A stretch of DNA of 64,000 nt, from the NCBI RefSeq assembly GCF_950066645.1, contig NZ_CATMFB010000002.1, positions 248,001 through 312,000 of the forward strand. The letters run 5' to 3'. The DNA is from an uncultured Thalassolituus sp. (lineage in GTDB: Bacteria > Pseudomonadota > Gammaproteobacteria > Pseudomonadales > Oceanobacteraceae). Position 1 is the first letter of the stretch; every line of letters begins with the position of its first letter. Of the stretch, positions 1 to 9,192 are shown piece by piece. The notes below the pieces were generated by a model. It was given only the letters and a program-made list of their open reading frames with translations, ran no database searches and was not told where the DNA came from. The translations under genes and the position numbers were made by a program.

Positions 1-309
1 ATCGCGGTAACCGGTGACTTTCAGAATATTCTTGCCGGGGAAGATATAGTCGGCCAGCTCGTAGGCACTTGCGGTAGCGCCTTCTTTGTTAACCACAAAT
101 GAGCTTGTCACATCCACCGAGTTCAGCTCGATCAACAGATCCTCAGGACCCAGATCGGAAGTAACGAATGCGGTACCGGTGAATTCGATCGCGACATCAA
201 AGCTGGTGTCCGCGTGGACGCCTTCATCCATCGGCGAAACAATTTCAGGCTTACAGGCGGCGAGTACAATACCGGCGAGGATCACCAGTGACTGTTTGAG
301 AATGTTCAT
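1..309 (-). CDS. Putative lipoprotein, N-terminal part (cut by window edge)
   Basis: The reading frame opens with ATG at 309 on the minus strand and runs off the left edge, giving 103 residues. It starts with a short hydrophobic signal ending in a lipobox LAAC, with Cys at residue 19, so a lipid-anchored envelope protein is expected. The mature part is beta-rich and acidic (DEGVHADTSFDVAIEFTG) and resembles an Ig-like or cell-surface N-terminal region. I do not recognise the family. A lipase or other exported enzyme could follow beyond the edge. No strong ribosome binding site is visible. Confidence 0.75.
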   Translation of the reverse strand, partial: MNILKQSLVILAGIVLAACKPEIVSPMDEGVHADTSFDVAIEFTGTAFVTSDLGPEDLLIELNSVDVTSSFVVNKEGATASAYELADYIFPGKNILKVTGYRD

Positions 310-388
310 GATTTCTGGCCCCGGAGAGGATCATTTTTATTATTCTGGCCACTTCGGACCAGTTATCACTATACATGAACAAACGTTT

Positions 389-405
389 CTGGGAAGCGTT
401 CCCAG
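389..405. repeat. Perfect inverted repeat between rsmI and the lipoprotein gene
   Basis: CTGGGAA-GCG-TTCCCAG is a perfect 7-bp inverted repeat with a 3-bp centre, directly preceded by the 8-bp palindrome AAACGTTT (381-388). It lies downstream of the rsmI stop and upstream of the lipoprotein start. A TATAGT -10-like hexamer for the lipoprotein gene lies just beyond it. It may be an operator for that promoter. The 3-nt loop and poor T tract make it a weak rsmI terminator. Confidence 0.5.
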
Positions 406-426
406 TGGGCAGATGTGAACCGTTAC

Positions 427-1299
427 TCAAACTTTACCCTGAATCTCCAGAGCCTGCTGATAGAGAGCTTTCTTGTTTTCTCCGGTCAGGTCAGAAACAA
501 TCGCCGCCGCCTTTTTCGGTGGCAATTCCGCCAGAAGTAACCGGAACAGATGAGCAGTATCAAACGCACTGGCCGTCGCCGGCTCAGGATTCCCTGCCAC
601 CATCACCACAAACTCTCCTTTGGTCTGATCATCATCAGCCTGCAATTGCAGGGCAATGTCCCCCAGCGAACCGTGATAGAAGGTCTCAAAGGTTTTCGTC
701 AGCTCACGTGCCACACAGGCACCGCGCTCCGCACCGAACACTTCTGCCATGATGGCGAGTGTCTCGAGAATGCGATGTTTGGATTCGTAAAACACCATAG
801 TGGCGGTTTCATTTGCGAGGGGGTGCAGACGGTCGCGTCGCCCTCCCGCTTTGTGTGGCAGAAAGCCCTCAAACAGAAAGCGGTCTGTTGGCAGCCCTGC
901 GGCCGACAAGGCGGTAATCAGTGCGCTGGGGCCAGGAACGGGAACCACATTCAGCTGCTGCGCTCTTAAGGCCTGTACCAGAGGGTAGCCCGGATCAGAA
1001 ATCAGAGGCGTGCCGGCATCAGACACCAGAGCGATACTGCGGCCTTCGCGCAGGTGGCCAGCAATCTGATCTATACGGTCACGCTCGTTATGATCATGCA
1101 CCGACAGCAGTACTTTGCGCAGCCCCAGATGCTGGAGTAATTTCTGTGTATGTCTGGTATCCTCGCAGGCAACCAGATCGGCCTTCGTCAGCACCTGTAC
1201 AGCACGCTCACTTAGGTCGGCAAGATTACCGATAGGCGTGGCAACGACGTAAAGTACGCCACCCTGAATCGAAGATGCAGTATTCGGAACAGAAGTCAT
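427..1299 (-). CDS. rsmI: 16S rRNA (cytidine1402-2'-O)-methyltransferase RsmI
   Basis: RsmI uses SAM to 2'-O-methylate C1402 of 16S rRNA in the ribosomal P site. The protein has the tetrapyrrole-methylase fold signatures of the family: LYVVATPIGNLADLSERA at the N-terminus, the ACEDTRHT and LVSDAGTPLISDPGYPLV blocks, and the PGPSALITALSAAGLPTDRF block. Length (290 aa) matches E. coli RsmI. The chosen ATG at 1299 gives the usual short N-terminus. An in-frame TTG at 1308, better spaced from an AGGT, is possible. It is divergent from lpoA, as in E. coli, and the two start codons overlap. Confidence 0.95.
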   Translation of the reverse strand: MTSVPNTASSIQGGVLYVVATPIGNLADLSERAVQVLTKADLVACEDTRHTQKLLQHLGLRKVLLSVHDHNERDRIDQIAGHLREGRSIALVSDAGTPLISDPGYPLVQALRAQQLNVVPVPGPSALITALSAAGLPTDRFLFEGFLPHKAGGRRDRLHPLANETATMVFYESKHRILETLAIMAEVFGAERGACVARELTKTFETFYHGSLGDIALQLQADDDQTKGEFVVMVAGNPEPATASAFDTAHLFRLLLAELPPKKAAAIVSDLTGENKKALYQQALEIQGKV

Positions 1300-3124
1300 G
1301 CGGGACAAATTACCTGAAAGTGGTTTATCAATTTACTGGCCTCGCCGGCTAGCCTGGTTAGCGGCCGTCGCGGTCGGTTCGCTGGGTCTTGCTGGTCTGT
1401 CCGGATGCGCGACCCAGAATGGCAGCAGCGCCGAAGAGTACAACTTTACGGTACCCGATAATGCACCTCAGCTGACTCAGGCCAGACAATGGCTGGATGC
1501 GGGCGAGTTTGGCAATGCTGGCCTGCAATTGCAACAGCTGGACCCAACCTTACTTCAGCCTGCAGCGCGCGCAGAATGGCACCTGCTGTCTGCAGAAGTG
1601 GCACTTGATGCCGGTGTACCTGACGCCGCTGAAGCCCATCTCGAGCACTACCAGCGCCTGATTAACTCAGTGACCACCGAACAGGAGCACCGCGGTGCTC
1701 TGCTCGGAGCACGTCTGCTGGAACTCCGGGGTAATTACCTCGAAGCCGCTCGCGAACGTGATTTTATTTCCGGCGTCCTGACCGACGAAAACCGCAGCGA
1801 TAATGAGCGTCAGCTCTGGGAAGATCTGATGCAGATGCCTGAAGCTGAGCTGCAGGAATGGGCACAGAAAGTACCCGACTCACGCTTTGGTCAATGGCTG
1901 ACGCTGGCTGCAGTCAGCCGTTCTTATCACCTGACGCTGGATGAGCAGTTACAGGGAGTACGCGACTGGCGGGCGTCTCACCCCGGTCACCCTGCCGCAC
2001 AGAATCTTCCGGGCGCACTCAGCCTGCTTGAAAATATTGCCGCCAGCCGGCCCGACAGCGTCGCACTCCTGCTACCTCTGAGCGGACGCCTTGCGCGTAC
2101 CGGTGAAGCAATCCGGGATGGTTTTATGGCCGCCTATTTTGAGTCCCTGCAAAAAGGCTATCCGGTACCCCGTATCACAGTGATGGACAACGCTATGCTG
2201 GACAGCATGGATCAGGCCTATGCTCAGGCAATCCAGGCCGGTAGTCAGTGGCTGGTCGGTCCTGTAAGCAAAAACGATGTGCAGACGCTGACTCAGGCCA
2301 CCAGCCTGCCGCTGCCGACCCTTGCGCTCAATTATGGAGAGCGCACAGAAACAACTGAGCAGGCACCTCCGGAAGAACTCTTCCAGTTTGGTCTGGCCGC
2401 TGAAGACGAAGCTGCTCAGATTGCAGAAAAAGCCTGGCAGGATGGTCGCCGCCGGGCGCTCGTCATGGTGCCGGAAGGCAGCTGGGGCGAGCGGATCAAC
2501 AGCGCATTTGCTGCCCGCTGGCTGGAGCTGGGAGGCGAAATCGAAGAAACCCGTTTCTACCCGCGCGCCAAAGACTACAACCCCCAGATCAAGGCCCTGC
2601 TGAATGTCGATGACAGTCAGAACCGGTACCGGACAATCCGCGGCCTGATGCGTCAGACCATGGAATTCGAACCACGGCGCCGCCAGGACGCCGACTGGAT
2701 TTTCCTGGTCGCCTTACCCGACCAGGCCCGTCAGATAAAACCCACTCTGGCCTTCAACTTTGCCGGAGACCTGCCTGTATATGCCACGTCTCACGTCTAT
2801 TCCGGTGAGCGCGACCCGTCACGTGACCGGGACCTGAACGGCATTATGTTCTGCGATGCGCCCTGGTTACTGCGCAGCTCTGAGCTGAAATCCGAAATCG
2901 ATGCGGCGATCAGCGGTGGTGAAGGTGGCTATGCCCGCCTCTATGCCATGGGAGTAGATGCGTTCCGCCTGGTGGCACGGGTCAAGCAGCTGGAAGCATT
3001 CCCGGACAGCCGCATCTACGGCAGCACGGGGGCTCTGACTCTCGACAACCAGCGCCGGATTCACCGGGAAACCGAATGCACGCGCTTCCGCGCAGGGTCA
3101 CCGGTGCAGCTGGCGGCCGACTAG
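1298..3124 (+). CDS. lpoA: Penicillin-binding protein activator LpoA
   Basis: LpoA is an outer-membrane lipoprotein that reaches through the periplasm to stimulate the transpeptidase of PBP1A. The N-terminus has a basic stretch, a hydrophobic segment and the lipobox LSGC. Residues to about 250 are helical and TPR-like. The C-terminal half has the periplasmic-binding-protein-like fold typical of LpoA (SVALLLPLSGRLARTGEAIRDGFMA). At 608 aa it is somewhat shorter than the E. coli protein. The signal n-region is long (about 16 residues) and the ribosome binding site is weak, so the start is less certain than the identity. It begins the lpoA-yraN-diaA operon. Confidence 0.93.
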   Translation: MRDKLPESGLSIYWPRRLAWLAAVAVGSLGLAGLSGCATQNGSSAEEYNFTVPDNAPQLTQARQWLDAGEFGNAGLQLQQLDPTLLQPAARAEWHLLSAEVALDAGVPDAAEAHLEHYQRLINSVTTEQEHRGALLGARLLELRGNYLEAARERDFISGVLTDENRSDNERQLWEDLMQMPEAELQEWAQKVPDSRFGQWLTLAAVSRSYHLTLDEQLQGVRDWRASHPGHPAAQNLPGALSLLENIAASRPDSVALLLPLSGRLARTGEAIRDGFMAAYFESLQKGYPVPRITVMDNAMLDSMDQAYAQAIQAGSQWLVGPVSKNDVQTLTQATSLPLPTLALNYGERTETTEQAPPEELFQFGLAAEDEAAQIAEKAWQDGRRRALVMVPEGSWGERINSAFAARWLELGGEIEETRFYPRAKDYNPQIKALLNVDDSQNRYRTIRGLMRQTMEFEPRRRQDADWIFLVALPDQARQIKPTLAFNFAGDLPVYATSHVYSGERDPSRDRDLNGIMFCDAPWLLRSSELKSEIDAAISGGEGGYARLYAMGVDAFRLVARVKQLEAFPDSRIYGSTGALTLDNQRRIHRETECTRFRAGSPVQLAAD

Positions 3125-3151
3125 AAACACTCACATGGCCATGGAGGGCAT

Positions 3152-3520
3152 ATGTGGTTTTCATCTTCTGACAATGCCCCGCGGGCGCGAGGCGAGGCCG
3201 TAGAAAAACAGGCCGAGAAATGGCTGAAGCGTCAGGGCCTGAAGGCCATTACCCGCAACTATCTTATCCGCGGCGGTGAGATAGATCTCATCATGCAGCA
3301 TGGTAAAGTGCTGGTCTTTGTAGAAGTACGCTACCGCCGCTCAACAGAGCACGGCTCTGGTGCCGAAACCATCACGGCTGCCAAGCAACGTAAACTGCGA
3401 CGGGCGGCACAGCATTACCTGATAACAAACTTCGGTAATCATGAACCCGACTGCCGCTTCGATGTTTTGTCAGGCTCGGGGGAACCTGTGGCCTTCGAAT
3501 GGATTCAGAATGCTTTCTGA
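3152..3520 (+). CDS. yraN: UPF0102 family nuclease-like protein YraN
   Basis: This is a small protein (122 aa) with the Holliday-junction-resolvase-like core of UPF0102: RGEAVEKQAEKWLKRQGL, then RGGEIDLIM and VFVEVRYR, which carry the Glu, Asp and Glu-x-Arg residues expected of the PD-(D/E)xK nuclease site. The cellular role in this family is not established. A strong ribosome binding site (GGAGG) precedes the ATG. It sits 27 bp after lpoA and before diaA, the order seen in E. coli. Confidence 0.92.
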   Translation: MWFSSSDNAPRARGEAVEKQAEKWLKRQGLKAITRNYLIRGGEIDLIMQHGKVLVFVEVRYRRSTEHGSGAETITAAKQRKLRRAAQHYLITNFGNHEPDCRFDVLSGSGEPVAFEWIQNAF

Positions 3521-3555
3521 AACGCACTAATTTCTTTATGATGGCACTTCGCTGA

Positions 3556-5197
<1,642 letters not shown>

Positions 5198-5199
5198 CG

Positions 5200-6150
5200 T
5201 CAGGACACCAGACTCAAGCCATTGCCCAATGAGGCACGTGCCAATGCTTCGTGACCCCGCTCCATCAGACTGTCAGGCGAGTCTGCAGCCTGACGGACAG
5301 CAATCCCGACATCCAGACGCAACGGTATCCGCGCGCCGTCACCCGCCGCCCGGAAACTGAAATGCTCAACAGCCTGCTGCAGCTCGGATGCAATCGTAAA
5401 AGCAGTAGCCGGGGTCGTTTCCGGCAACAGAACGACCATACGGTCGCGGGCAAACCGACAGAGCATGTCCTGCTGCCGCAGATTCAACAGCAGCAACTCT
5501 CCTGTCTCTCTCAACATTTTCTCTGCCTCCCGGTCACCGTGGCGTCGCTCAAAATCTGCAAATCCTCTGAGCTCAGTCATTAGCAGGGCCTGGTACTGGC
5601 CCGGCCTGTGCCAATCGCGCCTCAGAGACGCCCGGACCTGATCGGCAAGAGAGACCTGCCCTAAACCGTCGAGCCAGAGATGCTCACGGAAACACTGCTC
5701 ACGTTTCTGCAACTGCATCCGGATACTTAACTGTTCTTTATGCCAGTGCCATACCCCGTATGTCAGCAGTCCCAGTCCAAGAGGCATAAGTATCGATTCG
5801 ATCATGCTTTCCCAGTACTGTCCGGCAGCCAGCCTGAAAAACTCATCCAGCGCGTCCTGCCACATCGCCAGAAACATAAACCCCAGACCCATAGTCAGCA
5901 GATTAGTGACCCTGCCCGCTGGGCGACTACGCAGGATCATCAGGAGCCAGACTCCCAGAGCCAGTGCCGTTGAACCCTCCCCGATAACATCCAGCCAGTC
6001 GATATCCGCTATTGGCTTCGTGTTGCCCAGGCAGGCGGACAATATCACAACGATTAACGCCAGGAGGGAAAGTAAAAGAAGCTTATGTATATGGAGTGAG
6101 AGAAGTGAAGTCATCAGAGTTTTCCAGGGAATACCTGACTCAATCATCAC
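5200..6150 (-). CDS. Membrane protein with degenerate GGDEF domain, RxxD site retained
   Basis: Four hydrophobic segments occupy roughly residues 22-42, 58-75, 84-105 and 115-135. A short linker leads into a GGDEF fold (about 180-316). The signature five residues are ARDRM (234-238) in place of GGDEF, and the upstream metal/substrate residues are also not conserved, so diguanylate cyclase activity is unlikely. RQQD (225-228) sits five residues before the signature, where the inhibitory c-di-GMP-binding RxxD site lies in active enzymes. This suggests a c-di-GMP receptor, by inference. The start is uncertain: GTG 6150, ATG 6147 or ATG 6114 are all in frame. The gene is first in an operon with the AraC regulator. 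Confidence 0.8.
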   Translation of the reverse strand: MMIESGIPWKTLMTSLLSLHIHKLLLLSLLALIVVILSACLGNTKPIADIDWLDVIGEGSTALALGVWLLMILRSRPAGRVTNLLTMGLGFMFLAMWQDALDEFFRLAAGQYWESMIESILMPLGLGLLTYGVWHWHKEQLSIRMQLQKREQCFREHLWLDGLGQVSLADQVRASLRRDWHRPGQYQALLMTELRGFADFERRHGDREAEKMLRETGELLLLNLRQQDMLCRFARDRMVVLLPETTPATAFTIASELQQAVEHFSFRAAGDGARIPLRLDVGIAVRQAADSPDSLMERGHEALARASLGNGLSLVS

Positions 6151-6340
6151 AAAATTTTATGACAGCTGTTCGGGGGTCATATCAGCTCAGGTAAACAACA
6201 AAAAGAGAGGAACATTTCCATAGCCGCGACCTTAACAGGCGCTATAACAGCGATTTCCAGTGCTTCCTTACCAGTCATCCAGGCTCAGAATTCCGATTGC
6301 GGGGGGCTGGAGTGCCTGAAATCCGCAGATCTGATTTCGG

Positions 6341-6358
6341 CTGTCACATAAACGTCAC
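6341..6358 (+). promoter_or_regulatory. Candidate Pho box (PhoB operator) with spaced -10
   Basis: CTGTCAC-ATAA-ACGTCAC is two 7-bp direct repeats around a 4-bp AT-rich spacer, the layout of PhoB-binding Pho boxes. Exactly 10 bp further on lies TACTTT (6369-6374), the position of the -10 box in Pho promoters where PhoB replaces the -35 contact. It is 58 bp upstream of the TonB-dependent receptor ATG. Control by phosphate starvation fits the downstream phytase. The match is by eye and the call is an inference. Confidence 0.7.
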
Positions 6359-6415
6359 AGGCCGTTTCTACTTTCTTCGCCCATCCAGTTACTCACCGCA
6401 TTTGAGGAAAACCCT

Positions 6416-9142
6416 ATGAATTTTCGCAGCACGCCACTGGTTGCCGCTATTAGCCTGCTCAGTGCAGGTCAGGTATTAGCCGATGGGCAGATCGCTGGTC
6501 GGGTAAGCACCACCAGCGAACAATCACTGAACGGTATGACCGTGAAGCTCGAACGGACAGGACAGCAGGTCCTGACCCAGGATGGCGGTCGCTTCCGTTT
6601 TAACCAGGTCGCACCGGGAGTCTATTCCCTGATCTTATCCCAGGGTGGCAGAGTCATCGCCACTGAAGAGGTCTCGGTCGTTGACGATGAGGTCACACGG
6701 GTGCGTATGGAGCTGGATGAGTCATCTTCCGCCGATGACGAGATCCTTGTGATCGGACAGGCCGCCCAGCTGCAGCGGGCACTGGACCGTGAGCGCTTTG
6801 CAGACAATTCGATCTCCGCGGTGGATGCAGATGCCATTGGTCAGCTCCCAGACGCCAACGCCGCAGAGGCACTGCAGAGGGTGCCGGGCCTGTCGATTGA
6901 ACGGGATCAGGGGGAAGGCCGTTTTGTCCGCATCAGGGGAATCGGTGCAGAACTCAACGCAGTCACTGTCAACGGCACACAGGTACCTGCCCCGGAAGCA
7001 GGCAGTCGCGCAGTCGCACTGGACGTGATTCCTGCTGCTCTTCTCAGCTCACTGACGGTGACCAAAACCCTGACACCCGATATGGATGCTAACGCTATTG
7101 GCGGTGCAGTCGACATCCGCAGTATTTCCGCCCTTGATCATGACGAGGGGTTTGTCTCGGCAGACGCAGAGGCGGCCTATGATAAACAGTCAGAACAGAC
7201 CAACCCATCCCTGTCAGTCTCTGGAGGAAAAGCATTCGAGCTGAGCCAGGATCAGCGCCTGGGCGTCGCCCTCGCATTGAGCTGGGAAAATCGTGACTTC
7301 GGCTCTGATAACGTCGAAACGGGCGGTGCCTGGGACCTCGAAGAAAGTCCGGCGTTGCTGGAAGAAGTCGAAATGCGGGAATACAGCATCAATCGTCAGC
7401 GTTCTGGTGCCGCTCTCAATCTCGAATACGAAATTAACCGCGATCATAAGCTCTGGCTGAATAACCTCTACAGCCGTTTCGCCGACGACGAACAGCGACA
7501 GGCCATCGTCGTTGAGTTTGAAGACGCAATTTCCAGTGGCGAGACAGGCAGCGGTGACGTCGCCCGTGAACTCAAAGACCGAAAAGAAACGCAGACGATT
7601 ATGTCCAGCACCTTTGGCGGAAAGCATGTCACTGACGACTGGACAATTACGTACCAGATCGGTGTCAGTAAAGCGGAAGAGGACGAACCTGACAGCATCG
7701 CCGGCGCTGTCTTTGAAGGCACTGACAGCCTGAACGATCTCAGTTTCTCCAGCAGTCGACGACCTGTCGTCAGCGGCCCTGCAGCCTTCTACGACACCGA
7801 TGGTTTTGAGCTTGCCGAGATTGAGGCTGGCCGGAGCCACACTCAGGATATTCAGCGTCAGGCTCAGCTGGATATCAGCCGGGATTTTCTTCTCGGTGAG
7901 AAGTTTGCAACCTTGAAAGCGGGCGCAAAAACCAGCCGCAGGCACAAATCACAGGACGCAGACGTCTGGGTCTACGAGGACTTCGGTGATGCACCACTCA
8001 GTCTCAGTGACTACCGGGGGGCCACACGAGACTATTCACTGGGCCGTTTCGGGCCGGGCATTCACGCCGGAGCCATACGCGACCTCATGGCCGGCCTGAA
8101 CAGTGACGAGGCCTTTGACGAGGAAGAATCTGCACTGGCTGACTACCGTATCCAGGAAAACATCAGCGCCACCTACCTGATGGGGACAATGGATATTACT
8201 CATCAACTCCATATGATCGCCGGAGTCCGACATGAAAAGACGGAAACAGATCTGGCCGGTAACGCACTCAACAGCGATGACGAACTTATCCGGACCGAGC
8301 GTGAAAATGACTATAGCCACACCCTCCCAGCCCTTCTCGCACGCTGGGACCTGAACAACACCACTGAGGTCCGGGCTGCCTGGACTCACGCAGTTGTCAG
8401 ACCAACCTTTGAGCAGATGAGCCCCAATTTTGTTGATGACGGCGCCGAAGCGGAAATGGGCAATCCAGATCTTAAACCTCTGGAATCAGCGAATCTTGAT
8501 CTCAGCGTCGCTCACTATCTGGGCGATGCCAGTGTGTTATCGGCGGCACTTTTTCATAAATCGATCGATCACTTTGTTTACGAAACCGATATTGCCGGCT
8601 CTGCAGACTACAGTGATTATGACGAAGTCATTACTTTCCGAAACGGTGACAACGCCAGACTGAGCGGAATTGAACTGGCGATCGCCCACCGCTTCAGCCA
8701 TCTTCCCGCACCGTTTAATGGTCTGTTGATTAATGCAAATGCGACCTTCACTGAGAGCGATGCAACCATCAGCGGCTACATAGACGGTGAAGTCGCCGAA
8801 CGTGATATTCCTCTGCCTGATCAATCAGATGTTTCCGGTAACTTCATCGTAGGTTATGAAAACGAACGCTTCTCCATCCGCCTGGCAACCAACTACAAAT
8901 CAGAGTATCTGGCCGAGGTAAACAGTCTCGAAACCAGCGATGCCGATGTCTGGCAAAGCAGTCAGACCCAGGTCGATTTCAACGCCGCATATCAGGCTGA
9001 CAAGGATCTGAAGATAACCTTCGGGATCGCAAATCTTACCGACGAATCCTATTACAGCTATCAGAAGACGGGGCGCTACAACGCTCAGTACGAAGACTAC
9101 GGTCCGACCTACAGCCTCGGTATCCGTTACACCAATTTCTGA
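6416..9142 (+). CDS. TonB-dependent outer-membrane receptor paired with phytase
   Basis: The 908-aa protein has a signal peptide ending near residue 22 (QVLA-DG), a small carboxypeptidase-regulatory-like beta domain (about 25-100), a TonB-box-like stretch DEILVIGQ (108-115), a plug domain, and a beta-barrel ending in a C-terminal Phe as expected for outer-membrane proteins. The plug block RVPGLSIERDQGEGRFVRIR is typical of the TIGR01782 type of receptors known from Xanthomonas and Caulobacter. The ribosome binding site GAGGAAAA is good. The phytase gene follows after 50 bp, so the likely cargo is phytate, a lower inositol phosphate or a metal complex of these. Substrate is inferred from context. 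Confidence 0.92.
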   Translation: MNFRSTPLVAAISLLSAGQVLADGQIAGRVSTTSEQSLNGMTVKLERTGQQVLTQDGGRFRFNQVAPGVYSLILSQGGRVIATEEVSVVDDEVTRVRMELDESSSADDEILVIGQAAQLQRALDRERFADNSISAVDADAIGQLPDANAAEALQRVPGLSIERDQGEGRFVRIRGIGAELNAVTVNGTQVPAPEAGSRAVALDVIPAALLSSLTVTKTLTPDMDANAIGGAVDIRSISALDHDEGFVSADAEAAYDKQSEQTNPSLSVSGGKAFELSQDQRLGVALALSWENRDFGSDNVETGGAWDLEESPALLEEVEMREYSINRQRSGAALNLEYEINRDHKLWLNNLYSRFADDEQRQAIVVEFEDAISSGETGSGDVARELKDRKETQTIMSSTFGGKHVTDDWTITYQIGVSKAEEDEPDSIAGAVFEGTDSLNDLSFSSSRRPVVSGPAAFYDTDGFELAEIEAGRSHTQDIQRQAQLDISRDFLLGEKFATLKAGAKTSRRHKSQDADVWVYEDFGDAPLSLSDYRGATRDYSLGRFGPGIHAGAIRDLMAGLNSDEAFDEEESALADYRIQENISATYLMGTMDITHQLHMIAGVRHEKTETDLAGNALNSDDELIRTERENDYSHTLPALLARWDLNNTTEVRAAWTHAVVRPTFEQMSPNFVDDGAEAEMGNPDLKPLESANLDLSVAHYLGDASVLSAALFHKSIDHFVYETDIAGSADYSDYDEVITFRNGDNARLSGIELAIAHRFSHLPAPFNGLLINANATFTESDATISGYIDGEVAERDIPLPDQSDVSGNFIVGYENERFSIRLATNYKSEYLAEVNSLETSDADVWQSSQTQVDFNAAYQADKDLKITFGIANLTDESYYSYQKTGRYNAQYEDYGPTYSLGIRYTNF

Positions 9143-9192
9143 TCACGACCGGGCCGGCACGACAGCCGGCCCTGACAAACGCAGGAAACTGA

